DNA of 64,000 nucleotides from Nocardioides zeae (GCF_030818655.1 NZ_JAUTAN010000001.1:2418001-2482000); one strand, 5' to 3'. Shown: positions 16,973 through 26,603, numbered from the stretch's first letter. Program-made: numbers and translations. The notes: generated by a model from the letters alone, not told the origin.

Positions 16973-17424
16973 CGCAGGACCCCCGCCCCCACGCTCACGC
17001 CCGCAGGACGCTCCCCGGCGGCGTCCGACGCGCCGGCCCGGGCGGCGAACATCCGCTCCGCGTGCTGCACGACGTGGGCGGTGGTGGCGGAATCCGCACC
17101 GAACGCCTCCCGCGCCAGTCCGCCGAGCACCGCCGGCAGACGACGCCGGGCCGTGGCGTTCGCCGCCAGGACGGCCCGCGCCACGGCCGCGCCGCCCTGC
17201 GCGGCGACCCGCTCGCCGACGGCCAGGTGCACGAGGCCCCCGGCGTGGTCGAGCGTGACGGTCACGTCGCTGCCGTCCGACGGGCGGCCGTGCACCCGCA
17301 GCCCGTCGACGGCCGCGGCGTACTGCTCCGCACGCCGGGCCTCGGCCGCTGCTCCCGCGACGATCGCGTCGACGGCGTCCAGGGCCTCGTCGGCACCACG
17401 GAACGTCGGTCCCCCACTCCTCAT
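16969..17424 (-). CDS. YbaB/EbfC-family protein
   Basis: A protein of 151 residues with the YbaB/EbfC pattern: an N-terminal helix, then SDVTVTLDHAGGLVHLAVGE strands and a C-terminal helix. Housekeeping YbaB sits beside recR; this copy instead heads a T7SS-type operon, as many actinobacterial paralogues do. ATG 17424 follows GGGGGAGAC. It may be a chaperone-like or nucleoid-binding accessory protein. Confidence 0.65.
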   Translation of the reverse strand: MRSGGPTFRGADEALDAVDAIVAGAAAEARRAEQYAAAVDGLRVHGRPSDGSDVTVTLDHAGGLVHLAVGERVAAQGGAAVARAVLAANATARRRLPAVLGGLAREAFGADSATTAHVVQHAERMFAARAGASDAAGERPAGVSVGAGVLR

Positions 17425-17575
17425 GTCTCCCCCTGGTCATCTCGGGCGACCGCCGTCCGGTCGCCGTCGTCCCAGGGTGGCCCGGCGGCCGCTCCGGCGG
17501 AAGGCGCCCTCCTCCGACCTGTGGATAACCCGTCGCGCGTGGGTGGTCGAGGCGGGGGCGGGTCCCTGGGGGGCA

Positions 17576-17632
17576 GCACTGTGCGGCTGGTGCGCTTCCG
17601 GGTGAGGCGGACGAGCACCAACCGCACAGTGC
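17576..17632. repeat. Long inverted repeat, member of an interspersed family
   Basis: Arms GCACTGTGCGGCTGGTGC (17576-17593) and GCACCAACCGCACAGTGC (17615-17632) pair with one mismatch. The core motif CTGTGCGGYTGGTGCG recurs at about 50254 and 50554. It lies between the T7SS-like operon and efeB, where both could use it as a transcript end. Confidence 0.7.
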
Positions 17633-17685
17633 CGGCCCCGGGTTCAGCCCGACCCGAGCCGAGACCCGCCCGGTCCGCGCCAGGC

Positions 17686-18953
17686 TCAGGCGAAGAGCGC
17701 CTGCCCCACGAACTCGCCCTCGCGCGCACCCGGGGGCACGGCGAAGAGCGCGGAGGAGGTGAACCGCAGGTACTCCATCAACCGGTCGTTGCGCGCCATC
17801 TCCGTCTGGAGCGGGATGAAGTGGGTGCGGGGGTCGCGCACGAAGGCGATGAAGAACAGGCCCGCGTCCAACCCGCCGACGTCGGTGCTGCCGTCGACGA
17901 AGTTGTAGCCCCGGCGCAGCATCCGCGCGCCTCCGAAGCGGTCGGGGTGCACGACCGCGACGTGCGAGTCCACCGGCATGACCGGGCCGTCGCTGCCCTG
18001 CATCCCGAAGTCGGGCTGGGCGTCCTCCGCACCGCCCGACAGCGGTCCCCCGGACCCCTTGAACCGGCCGATCGACTGCTCCTGCTCACCGAGCTGCTGG
18101 CGGTCCCAGACCTCGATGGTCATGGCGATCCGACGCGCGACGAGGTAGCTGCCGCCGGCGAGCCAGGAGCCCGCCGCGTCGTCGTCGGCCCCGACCCACA
18201 CGTGCTCGTCGAGCGCGGCGCCCTCCTCCGCGCGGACGTTCATCGTGCCGTCCTTGAAGCCGAACAGGTTGCGCGGCGTGGACTGGCTCGTCGTGGTCGT
18301 CGACGTGCGGCCGAAGCCGAGCTGCGACCACCGCACCGAGACGGTGCCGAAGCCGATCCGCGCCAGGTTCCGCACGGCGTGGACGGCCACCTGGGGGTCG
18401 TCCGCGCAGGCCTGCACGCAGAGGTCGCCCCCCGAGCGCGCCGGGTCCAGCACGTCCGCGGGGAAGTGCGGCAGGTCGGCGAGCGCGGCGGGCCGCCGGT
18501 CGGCCAGCCCGAACCGGTCGCGCCCAGGTCGGGGTGCTCGAACAGCCCCGGCCCGAACCCGATCGTGATCGTGAGCCGCGAGGGCGGCAGGTCGAGGGCC
18601 TCCCCCGTGTCGTCCGGCGGCAGGTTCTGGGCACCGTTGACGGCGCCGACCGGCCCCGCCGACTGGCCCTGGACCATCCGCTCGGCAGCGTCCGTCCAGC
18701 GTCGCAGCAGCTCGACCAGCTCGTCGCGGTCGTCGGTGACGACGTCGAAGGCCGCGAAGTGCAGGCGGTCCTGCGCCGCGGTCACGATCCCCGCCTGCCG
18801 CTCCCCCCGGAAGGGGTACGACGCGGGCTCGCCCGCAGCGGCCGTCGCGTCGTCGCCGAGGCGACCCGCGGCGTACCCCCCGGCCGCCAGCGCGACGCCC
18901 CCCGCCGCGAGACCCCCGCCGAGGAGGCCGCGTCGCGAGAGGCCCGCGCTCAC
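17686..18953 (-). pseudogene. efeB: DyP-type peroxidase EfeB, single-base frameshift
   Basis: A heme peroxidase of the iron-uptake EfeUOB system, Tat-exported (LSRRGLLGGGLAAGG at the N-terminus). Residues 1 to about 143 read normally from GTG 18953 (ending FGPGLFEHPDLG). The frame is lost near 18520-18526, where one base appears deleted. The rest continues in another frame from RDRFGLADRRPAAL through the GFKDG catalytic motif and a HPDRFGGARMLRRGYNF heme region to a normal C-terminus at 17686. Everything else is conserved, so this is either a sequence error or a recent mutation. The start overlaps the efeO stop (GTGA). Confidence 0.85.
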
Positions 18954-20143
18954 GCGACGACGGCCGCGGTCAGCCGCGAGAGCGGCTCGGACAGCGCGTT
19001 GACCGCGTCGGACAGCTCGCCGCGCTGGTCCTCGCCCACGGTGTCGTAGGAGACGAAGCCGTCACCCTCGCGCTGGGCGTCGAGCAGCGTCTGCAGGTCC
19101 GCGAACTCCTCGTCGAGCTCGGCCGCCAGGTCGGCGTCGTTCTCCAGCACGATCGGGCGCACGCCCTCGTAGGCCACCCGGGCCCCGTCGACGTTGGCCT
19201 GGAAGTCCCACAGGTCGGTGTGCGACCAGGCCTCCTCCTCACCGGTGATCTTGCCGGTCGCGACCTCGTCGAGCAGCCCACGGGAGCCGTTGGCGATGAA
19301 GTCGATCGGGTAGGTCATGTCGGGCGCGTTCACCAGCTCGACCAGCGTCTCGGTGTCGGCCACGAGCTTGTCGGTCAGCGCGGCGCGCTGGTCGTCGGTG
19401 AGCGGGGTGTAGTCGGAGGCGTCCTCCGGCCACAGGTCCTTCTCCAGCACATGCCAGCCGGTCCACTCCTGGCCGGGCTCGAGGTCCGCCTCCCGGAGGT
19501 CCATCTCGGGGTCGAGCGTGCCGAACGACTCGGCCACCGTCTCGATGCGCTCCCAGTGCTGGCGGGCCTGCGGGTAGAGCGCCCGTGCCGCGTCGTCGTC
19601 GCGGGCCGTCACCAGGGCGGCGAACTCGGTGGTGCCGGTGAGGAGCTGGTCGGCCTGGTCCTCGACGTACGCCGCGTAGTTGGTCTGCGCCTGCTCCACG
19701 AGCTCGCTGTCGGTGGCGGACGCCCCGGACCCGCCGTCGTCGGAGGCGGCGACGGTGAAGTCGCCCCGGATGCCGTCCCCGACCATCCCCGGCTTGCAGG
19801 CGGTCACGTAGTCACCGGCCGCCACGTTGACGGTCAGCTTCGCGCTGGTGTTGGGCGCGACGTTCTCGACCTCGCCGAGGATGCGCAGGCCGTCGGAGTC
19901 GAGCAGGTAGAACTCCGTCACGTCGTCGCCCGCGTTGGTCACGTCGAACGTGAGCGTGCCCGCCGGCGCCTCCGTCGAGGAGAGCTCGCAGCCGTCGGCC
20001 GACGACGCGACCGCGAGCACCCGGGGGTCGCCGCTGTCGCTCGGGTCGGCGTTCTCCGTGCACGCGGCCGCCAGCGCGAGGGGCGCCAGTGCCAGCACGG
20101 CCAGCGGCACGCGGCCGCGGCGGGACGAGAGGGTGCGGATCAT
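18950..20143 (-). CDS. efeO: Iron-uptake lipoprotein EfeO (cupredoxin plus M75 imelysin domain)
   Basis: A secreted iron-binding protein of 397 residues. It has a signal peptide with a lipobox-like LAAAC near residue 28, an N-terminal cupredoxin-like domain (about 40-135, CELSSTEAPAGTLTFDVTN; VTACKPGM), and a C-terminal M75 domain with the HxxE metal motif HVLEKDLWP. It delivers iron to EfeU with help from EfeB. ATG 20143 overlaps the efeU stop (ATGA). Confidence 0.92.
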   Translation of the reverse strand: MIRTLSSRRGRVPLAVLALAPLALAAACTENADPSDSGDPRVLAVASSADGCELSSTEAPAGTLTFDVTNAGDDVTEFYLLDSDGLRILGEVENVAPNTSAKLTVNVAAGDYVTACKPGMVGDGIRGDFTVAASDDGGSGASATDSELVEQAQTNYAAYVEDQADQLLTGTTEFAALVTARDDDAARALYPQARQHWERIETVAESFGTLDPEMDLREADLEPGQEWTGWHVLEKDLWPEDASDYTPLTDDQRAALTDKLVADTETLVELVNAPDMTYPIDFIANGSRGLLDEVATGKITGEEEAWSHTDLWDFQANVDGARVAYEGVRPIVLENDADLAAELDEEFADLQTLLDAQREGDGFVSYDTVGEDQRGELSDAVNALSEPLSRLTAAVVA

Positions 20144-21018
20144 GCGGTTTCCTTCGTGGGAGTGGGGTCGGCCGGGCGGACGGCACCGGTCGGGCGCCGA
20201 CGGACGGCGCGGAGGAAGAGGAACATCACCGGGACGACGTAGAGGACCCAGACGGTCGCCTCGAGCCAGGTCGTCTGCGGCGAGAAGTTGAAGACGCCCT
20301 TGAGGACGGCGGCGTAGACGGAGCTGGCGTCGTACCAGCTCGTGACGTCCCACGCGAGGTCGTGGAGGCCGGGCAGGAAGCGCGCCTCCTGGAGGTCGTG
20401 CACGCCGTAGGCCAGCACGCCGCCGGCGACGAGCACCAGGAAGGCGCCGGTCCAGGTGAAGAAGACGGTGAGGTTGAGGGTGACGGCGCCCTTGTAGATG
20501 AGCACGCCCAGCACGACGGCGGTCGCGAGACCCAGCGCCACGCCGACCAGCGGCTCCCAGGTGGGGAGGCCGTCGACGGTGCCCGTCCCGGTGACCGAGC
20601 GCGTCGTCGACCAGACGATCAGGGCGGTCTCGAGGCCCTCGCGACCGACGGCGAGGACGGCGATGACGACGAGGGCGGCCGGGTTGCCGCCCGCCGCGGA
20701 GTCGATCCGGCCCCGCAGCTCGCCCGCGAGCGAGCGGGCGTTGCCCGCCATCCAGAAGATCATCCAGGTGACGAAGCCGACGGCGACGATCGAGAGGCTG
20801 CCGCCGATCGCCTCCTGGGCCTCGAAGGTGAGGCCACGGGGGCCGAACGTGAGGACGGCGCCGAACGCGAGGCTGACGGCGACGGCGAGGCCCACGCCCA
20901 CCCAGATCTTCCAGAGCAGGGCGGCGCGGCCGGTCTTGACGAGGTAGGCCACGAGGACGCTCACGACGAGCGCCGCCTCGAGCCCCTCCCGCAGACCGAT
21001 GAGGTAGCTGGCGAGCAC
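20140..21018 (-). CDS. efeU: Iron permease EfeU (FTR1 family)
   Basis: A seven-helix iron permease of 292 residues with the two REGLE iron-binding motifs of the family, LREGLEAALVVSVL near the N-terminus and VGREGLETALIVW in the middle. GTG 21018 is the natural start. The predicted -10 element ends only about 9 nt upstream, so the mRNA is probably leaderless. It is the first gene of efeUOB, with an IdeR box over the promoter, indicating iron repression. Confidence 0.93.
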   Translation of the reverse strand: MLASYLIGLREGLEAALVVSVLVAYLVKTGRAALLWKIWVGVGLAVAVSLAFGAVLTFGPRGLTFEAQEAIGGSLSIVAVGFVTWMIFWMAGNARSLAGELRGRIDSAAGGNPAALVVIAVLAVGREGLETALIVWSTTRSVTGTGTVDGLPTWEPLVGVALGLATAVVLGVLIYKGAVTLNLTVFFTWTGAFLVLVAGGVLAYGVHDLQEARFLPGLHDLAWDVTSWYDASSVYAAVLKGVFNFSPQTTWLEATVWVLYVVPVMFLFLRAVRRRPTGAVRPADPTPTKETA

Positions 21019-21026
21019 GAGCGCTG

Positions 21027-21062
21027 AATATAGACCCGTTGAGTTAGGTTCACCTCACCTGA
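21027..21062 (-). promoter_or_regulatory. efeUOB promoter with IdeR/DtxR box
   Basis: On the minus strand a TATATT -10 (21032-21027) lies just before the efeU GTG. Behind it is TTAGGTTCACCTCACCT (21044-21060, plus strand), close to the DtxR/IdeR consensus TTAGGTTAGSCTAACCTAA. The box covers the -35 region, so Fe-loaded IdeR would block the operon. Confidence 0.75.
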
Positions 21063-21135
21063 CCGGCAAGAATTGACCAAGAGCCCGCCGCCCCGGCCAC
21101 GGCCACCGCCGGAGTGCGGGACACGACACAGGTGC

Positions 21136-21166
21136 TTGACCACCCTTTGGTGGGCATTTATAAATG
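21136..21166 (+). promoter_or_regulatory. Strong predicted promoter with palindromic -10 (copy 1)
   Basis: TTGACC (21136-21141), 17 nt, then TATAAA (21159-21164) inside the palindrome CATTTATAAATG (21155-21166). This is a near-ideal sigma-A promoter pointing right, towards the 3' end of the convergent XRE gene, with no obvious sense gene to drive. A close copy lies at 21987-22015. Confidence 0.55.
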
Positions 21167-21257
21167 GTGCTGATTCCGGCAGCACCCGGACCGCCGTCGA
21201 GACCAGGAGCAGCCTTCCGATGATCCCGCCCCGACCAGCTCCCGACCGCCCCCGCGG

Positions 21258-21512
21258 TCAGGTCAGCCGGGGTGCGCCCTCGAGCAGGGTCGCCACGTCG
21301 ATCTCGAGCACCTCGCAGACCGCGAGCAGCGTCTGCAGGCGCGGGTTCATGGCCACGCCCGGTCGGGACTCGCCCTTCTCGAACTTCTGGTAGGTGAACC
21401 CGGCGACGCCGGCCAGGTGCGCCACCCGCTCCTGGCTGAGGCCCTTGCGCTGGCGCGCCTGCTGCAGCCGGACGCCCACCTCGCGGGAGAACGTCTTCCA
21501 CTCGTCTTCCAT
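21258..21512 (-). CDS. XRE-family HTH regulator
   Basis: A small DNA-binding protein of 84 residues, essentially one Cro/C1-type helix-turn-helix: VGVRLQQARQRKGLSQERVAHLAGVAGFTYQKFEKGESRPGVAMNPRLQTLLAVCEVL. ATG 21512 follows GGTGGAG; a TATATT -10 candidate lies at 21561-21556 on its strand. Its neighbours share AT-rich palindromic promoter islands that could be its operators. It is unlikely to be a toxin-antitoxin component, since no toxin partner is present. Confidence 0.82.
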   Translation of the reverse strand: MEDEWKTFSREVGVRLQQARQRKGLSQERVAHLAGVAGFTYQKFEKGESRPGVAMNPRLQTLLAVCEVLEIDVATLLEGAPRLT

Positions 21513-21669
21513 CACCGCTCCACCATCGCCGCGCGGCCACCTCGCTACGACCATCAATATATGTGAATCTCGGGATCACACCACGGGCCTGTGGAGGACG
21601 TCCCGTCGCGCGGCGAGGTCGTCGGTGGTGGCACCTAGGTTCCGAGCAGACCGACGACGGGGGTTGCCG

Positions 21670-21990
21670 ATGCACGACGAACGACCGACCTGGCTCAGGG
21701 AGCCGTGCCCGCACTGGTGCGTGGCGGAGCACCGGCAGGACGACCATCCCGACGACCGCGTGCACCGCGGCGCGAGCACGACCCTGGCGGGCTTCCTCGC
21801 CCACGGGGCCGTGCCGACCGAGTTCGAGGAGGAGCCGGCCCACCTCGTGATCCAGGTCATGCGCCCCGTCGGCGGCACGACCACCTGGGTGGAGGTGCGC
21901 GAGACGGAGGGCGCCCGGCACCGCCTGACGGTCACGCTCGCGACCGCGCGCGACCTCGGCCTGCTCCTGTCGCGGATCGCGCCACGATGA
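21670..21990 (+). CDS. DUF6907-type small protein
   Basis: A protein of 106 residues with the CPHWCVAEHRQDDHPDDRVHRG pattern (residues about 13-34), the Cys/His-rich signature of actinobacterial DUF6907 proteins, then strands ending LTVTLATARDLGLLLSRI. The function is unknown; the Cys and His residues suggest a metal site. ATG 21670 is the only start that puts the motif near the N-terminus. It lies between an XRE regulator and a glycosyltransferase. Confidence 0.72.
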   Translation: MHDERPTWLREPCPHWCVAEHRQDDHPDDRVHRGASTTLAGFLAHGAVPTEFEEEPAHLVIQVMRPVGGTTTWVEVRETEGARHRLTVTLATARDLGLLLSRIAPR

Positions 21991-22015
21991 CCATCTCGTA
22001 ATGTGCATTTATATA
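21987..22015 (+). promoter_or_regulatory. Promoter of the rhamnosyltransferase-like gene (copy 2)
   Basis: ATGACC (21987-21992), 17 nt, then TATATA (22010-22015). It shares TGACCA at the -35 and GCATTTATAWATGGTGCT around the -10 with the promoter at 21136. Predicted transcription starts near 22022, only a few nt before the GTG at 22026, so the mRNA is close to leaderless. Confidence 0.6.
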
Positions 22016-22025
22016 TGGTGCTCGG

Positions 22026-22862
22026 GTGACCGAGCCCCATCCCGACCACGCCGCGCCCATCGACCTCCTCCTGCTGACGAGGTTCAACGTGAAGCGTCGG
22101 GGGCGCACCGCGGGCGACCCCTGGCTGCGGGAGCGGGTACGCCTCTTCACCCGCGTCTGCCTGCCCTCCGTGGCCGGCCAGTCGGAGCCACCGACGGGCT
22201 GGCTCGTGTTCTTCGACAGCGGGAGCCCCGGCTGGCTGCGCGAGGTCGTGCACGAGCTCGGGGCAGGCATGTTCGAGCCGGTGTGGCTGCCCGGCGAGGT
22301 GCCGATGTCGGTCTACGCCGAGCACGTCCGCCGCCACAGCAGCGGTACCTGGGTCGCCACCACCCGGCTCGACAACGACGACGCCCTCGCCCGGGACTTC
22401 GTCGCCCGCACGCGCGCGGCCCTCCGCCCCACGGCCGAGTTCCTCAACTTCGCCTCCGGGCTGCAGGTGACGGCGGAGGGGGCCGTCCACCGGCTCCGCG
22501 ACCCCTCGAACGCCTTTCTCACCCGCACGGAGCGGCGGGACGAGGCGACCACCGTCTACGCCGTGCGCCATCCCCGGGCCGGCGAGGTCGCCCCCGTGCG
22601 CCAGCTGGAGGGACCGCCCATGTGGATCCAGCACATCCACGGGGACAACCTCGTCAACGCCGTCCACGGCATCCGGGTGTCCCCCACCGTCCTCGAGCGC
22701 TTCGACGTCCGCATCGACCCGCGACCGATCGGTCCCGTCGCCCTGCTCGCCGCCCGCGTCACCGACCTCGCCCGGGTGGCGCGCCGCCTCGTGCTCCGAC
22801 CCGCGCGGCTGCGCTGGGCCTGGCGCGTGCTCAGCAGCCGTCGGCCGTCCCGACCGCGCTGA
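22026..22862 (+). CDS. Putative rhamnosyltransferase-like glycosyltransferase
   Basis: A protein of 278 residues resembling the putative rhamnosyl transferase family. It opens LLLLTRFNVKRRG, has a metal-binding acidic motif in TTRLDNDDAL (residues about 115-124), then WIQHIHGDN. It has no membrane segment and a basic C-terminus (RRLVLRPARLRW) that may contact the membrane. The acceptor is unknown. GTG 22026 lies right after a strong -10. No polysaccharide cluster adjoins it. Confidence 0.7.
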   Translation: MTEPHPDHAAPIDLLLLTRFNVKRRGRTAGDPWLRERVRLFTRVCLPSVAGQSEPPTGWLVFFDSGSPGWLREVVHELGAGMFEPVWLPGEVPMSVYAEHVRRHSSGTWVATTRLDNDDALARDFVARTRAALRPTAEFLNFASGLQVTAEGAVHRLRDPSNAFLTRTERRDEATTVYAVRHPRAGEVAPVRQLEGPPMWIQHIHGDNLVNAVHGIRVSPTVLERFDVRIDPRPIGPVALLAARVTDLARVARRLVLRPARLRWAWRVLSSRRPSRPR

Positions 22863-22883
22863 CCCGCGCGGCCCGGAGGAGCG

Positions 22884-23594
22884 TCAGGCCCCGGGCACCG
22901 CGCAACCGTCGGGGCCGCACGCGTCCGCGTCGTCCCCGCCGACCTGCACCAGCGACGGGTGCGACTGCGCCCACGCCCGCTCCAGCACCTGCGTGAAGAC
23001 CTCGACCGACTGCGCCCCCGAGACCCCGAAGGCGCGGTCGACGACGAAGAACGGCACACCGGTGGCCCCGAAGGCGCGCGCCTGCTGCACGTCCGCGGCC
23101 ACCGCGTCGGCGTACTCGTCGCTCGCGAGCACCTCGTCCACCCGCTCGGCGGGCAGCCCCGCCTCGAGGGCGACGGCTCGCAGCTCGGCGGGGTCGGACA
23201 GGTTGCGGGCGTGCTCGAAGTACGCCGACAGGAACGCCTCCTTGACGGCCACCTGCTGCGCCGGGCCGCCCTCGGCCAGCGCGAGGTGGAGCAGGCGGTG
23301 GGCGTCGACGGTGTTGCCGTGCACCGTGCGGTCCTGGTGGAAGTCGAGCCCCTCCTGGCGGGCGATGCCGTCGACCTGGGCCATCATCTGGGGCGCCTGG
23401 GGGCCGTACTTCCGCGTCAGCGCGTCGACGGTGCGCTCCGTGCCGTTGCGCGGCGCCGTGGGGTCCAGCTCGAAGGAGCGGTAGACCACCTCGACCTCGT
23501 CGGCGTGCTCGAAGGACGCCAGGGCGGTCTCCATCCGGCGCTTGCCGATGAAGCACCACGGACACACGACGTCGGACCAGATCTCGATGCGCAC
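22884..23594 (-). CDS. DsbA-family oxidoreductase, FrnE type
   Basis: A thioredoxin-fold protein of 236 residues with the active site CPWC (residues 11-14) right after MRIEIWSDVV, and the cis-proline region ATGVPFFVVDRAFGVSGAQ. It has no signal peptide, so it acts in the cytoplasm as disulfide isomerase or 2-hydroxychromene-type enzyme. The C-terminus carries extra cysteines (ADACGPDGCAVPGA). GTG start. It converges with the glycosyltransferase gene. Confidence 0.88.
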   Translation of the reverse strand: MRIEIWSDVVCPWCFIGKRRMETALASFEHADEVEVVYRSFELDPTAPRNGTERTVDALTRKYGPQAPQMMAQVDGIARQEGLDFHQDRTVHGNTVDAHRLLHLALAEGGPAQQVAVKEAFLSAYFEHARNLSDPAELRAVALEAGLPAERVDEVLASDEYADAVAADVQQARAFGATGVPFFVVDRAFGVSGAQSVEVFTQVLERAWAQSHPSLVQVGGDDADACGPDGCAVPGA

Positions 23595-23637
23595 GCCGCT
23601 CTGAACCCCGAGGGGACCGCTCCCATTCCCCGCCCCC

Positions 23638-23670
23638 GACCCTGGCCGGGCCGAGGGGTCGGCCAGGGTC
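23638..23670. repeat. Inverted repeat upstream of the ABC exporter
   Basis: GACCCTGGCC (23638-23647) and GGCCAGGGTC (23661-23670) form a 10-bp stem, and CCAGGGTC recurs at 23674-23681. It lies about 55 nt before the ABC ATPase ATG. It could be an operator or a hairpin; no regulator lies next to it. Confidence 0.35.
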
Positions 23671-23725
23671 GCCCCAGGGTCCGTCCCCGATGCCGCCCGG
23701 CACCCGATCGGGCGAGGCTCGGACC

Positions 23726-24667
23726 ATGATCGACGTCAACGGACTGACCAAGACGTACGGCGCGCACCGCGCCGTCGACGACGTGAGCCTCACCGCCCGC
23801 CCCGGCCGCGTCACCGGCTTCCTCGGCCCCAACGGCGCCGGGAAGTCCACGACCATGCGGATGATGGTCGGCCTCACGCCCCCGACCTCGGGCACCGCGC
23901 GGATCTGCGGCGCGGCGTACGCCGACCTGCCGAACCCGCCCCGCGAGGTCGGCGTGCTCCTCGACGCCTCCGCCCAGCACGCCGGTCGCACCGGTCGCGA
24001 GATCCTCACGCTCGCCGCGATGACGGCCGGCCTGCCGCGCAGCCGCGCCACGGCCATGCTCGACCTCGTGTCCCTCACCGACGAGGAGGCCGACCGCCGG
24101 GTGCGCAACTACTCGCTGGGCATGCGCCAGCGGCTCGGCATCGCCGTCGCCCTCGTCGGCGAGCCGGAGGTGCTCGTGCTCGACGAGCCGGCGAACGGGC
24201 TCGACCCGGCCGGCATCCGGTGGATGCGCGACCTGCTCCGCGGGTTCGCCGCGGACGGCGGCACGGTGCTGCTGTCCAGCCACCTGCTCCACGAGATCGA
24301 GGTCATCGCCGACGACCTCGTCGTCATCGGCCGGGGACGCATCGTCGCCGAGGGCACGAAGGCGTCGCTCCTCGAGCGCGCCGGCACCGTCGTGGCGCCC
24401 GCCGAGACCTCCGACGCCGCCGCCCTCGTGCGGGCCTGCACCGCCGCCGGGCTGGCGGTGACCCGTCAGGGCGACGGGTCGCTCCGCGTCGAGGCCGACG
24501 GCCCCGTCGTCGGGCGGCTGGCCCACCAGGTCGGTGTGCCGCTCGCCCAGCTGCAGCCCGCGGGCGGCACCGGGCTGGAGGAGATGTTCCTGCAGCTCAC
24601 CGCCGACACCCAGCGGGAGACCCCCGCCACCACCGCCGCCACCACCACCGAAGGGAGGGCGGCATGA
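23726..24667 (+). CDS. ABC-2 type exporter ATPase
   Basis: An ATPase of 313 residues of the DrrA/CcmA-like group. Walker A is GPNGAGKST (residues about 35-43), the signature YSLGMRQRLGIA, Walker B VLVLDEPANGLDP, and the H-loop SSHLL. A C-terminal regulatory extension of about 100 residues follows. The stop overlaps the permease start (ATGA). Such pairs export lipids or drugs; the substrate is unknown. ATG 23726 has GAGG 9 nt upstream. Confidence 0.88.
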   Translation: MIDVNGLTKTYGAHRAVDDVSLTARPGRVTGFLGPNGAGKSTTMRMMVGLTPPTSGTARICGAAYADLPNPPREVGVLLDASAQHAGRTGREILTLAAMTAGLPRSRATAMLDLVSLTDEEADRRVRNYSLGMRQRLGIAVALVGEPEVLVLDEPANGLDPAGIRWMRDLLRGFAADGGTVLLSSHLLHEIEVIADDLVVIGRGRIVAEGTKASLLERAGTVVAPAETSDAAALVRACTAAGLAVTRQGDGSLRVEADGPVVGRLAHQVGVPLAQLQPAGGTGLEEMFLQLTADTQRETPATTAATTTEGRAA

Positions 24668-25485
24668 GCACGACCGTCGACGCCGGCCCCGTCACCGCCC
24701 CCGCCCGCGCATCCCGATCCGCTCGGGCCGACCTGCGACGCCCCTCGTTCGGCCGCCTCGTCGTCGTCGAGGCCCGCAAGACGTTCGACACCCGGGCGGG
24801 GCTGTGGCTCTGCGTCAGCATCGTGCTGCTCGCGCTCGTCGCGACCGGCGCGGTGATCGCCTTCGCCCCGCAGGCGGACCTGGACTACGGCCAGTTCGCC
24901 GGCGCGATCGGCACGCCCATGGCGGTGATCCTGCCGGTGCTCGCCATCCTGTCCGTGACGAGCGAGTGGAGCCAGCGCAGCGGGCTCACCACGTTCACCA
25001 TGGTGCCCCAGCGCGGTCGCGTCATCGGGGCGAAGGCGGCGGTGGCGGCCGTCGTGGGTGTCGTCTCCATGCTGGTCGCCCTCGGCGTCGGCGCGGTGGG
25101 CACCCTGCTCGGCTCCGCCGTCGCGGGCATCGACCCCGTCTGGGACGTGACCGTCGCCCAGTTCACCTCGATCGTCATCGCCAACCTGCTCGGCATGGCC
25201 GTCGGCTTCATGCTCGGCGTCCTCCTGCGCAGCTCACCGGCCGCGATCGTGGGCTACTTCGTCTACTCCTTCGTGCTCAGCACCCTCAGCTACACCCTGG
25301 CCGCCTACCAGGACTGGTGGGCCGACCTGCAGCCCTGGCTGGACTTCAACTACGCCCAGACGGCGCTCTTCGAGGACTGGCCGACCGGTCAGGAGTGGGC
25401 GCACCTGGCCACCGCCTCGGTGCCGTGGCTCCTCCTCCCCCTCGCCGTCGGCCTGCTCCTGCTGCGGCGCTCCGAGGTGAAGTGA
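24664..25485 (+). CDS. ABC-2 type exporter permease
   Basis: A membrane protein of 273 residues with six hydrophobic segments after a polar N-terminus of about 45 residues. SVTSEWSQRSGLTTFTMVPQRGRVIGAKAA is characteristic of ABC-2 permeases working with a separate ATPase. It is coupled to the upstream ATPase by ATGA and followed by a 17-bp hairpin. Confidence 0.85.
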   Translation: MSTTVDAGPVTAPARASRSARADLRRPSFGRLVVVEARKTFDTRAGLWLCVSIVLLALVATGAVIAFAPQADLDYGQFAGAIGTPMAVILPVLAILSVTSEWSQRSGLTTFTMVPQRGRVIGAKAAVAAVVGVVSMLVALGVGAVGTLLGSAVAGIDPVWDVTVAQFTSIVIANLLGMAVGFMLGVLLRSSPAAIVGYFVYSFVLSTLSYTLAAYQDWWADLQPWLDFNYAQTALFEDWPTGQEWAHLATASVPWLLLPLAVGLLLLRRSEVK

Positions 25486-25517
25486 GACGGCCGGACCGAC
25501 CGGCTGCCTCCTGACGC

Positions 25518-25555
25518 ACGAGACCCCCGGGACCACACGGTCCCGGGGGTCTCGT
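25518..25555. terminator. Bidirectional terminator hairpin
   Basis: A perfect 17-bp stem beginning ACGAGACCCCCGGGACC with a 4-nt ACAC loop lies between the convergent ABC permease and ilvC. It could end both transcripts. Confidence 0.8.
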
Positions 25556-25571
25556 CGTACCGCTCAGGGGG

Positions 25572-26603
<1,032 letters not shown>

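Noticed and set aside
21220..21393. Frame with a good ribosome site antisense to the XRE gene
   Set aside because: Product is Ser/Arg/Pro-rich and mirrors the real gene; kept only as a possible untranslated antisense transcript.
21258..21990. Toxin-antitoxin module (XRE plus DUF6907)
   Set aside because: The genes are divergent, not overlapping, and the partner has no toxin features.
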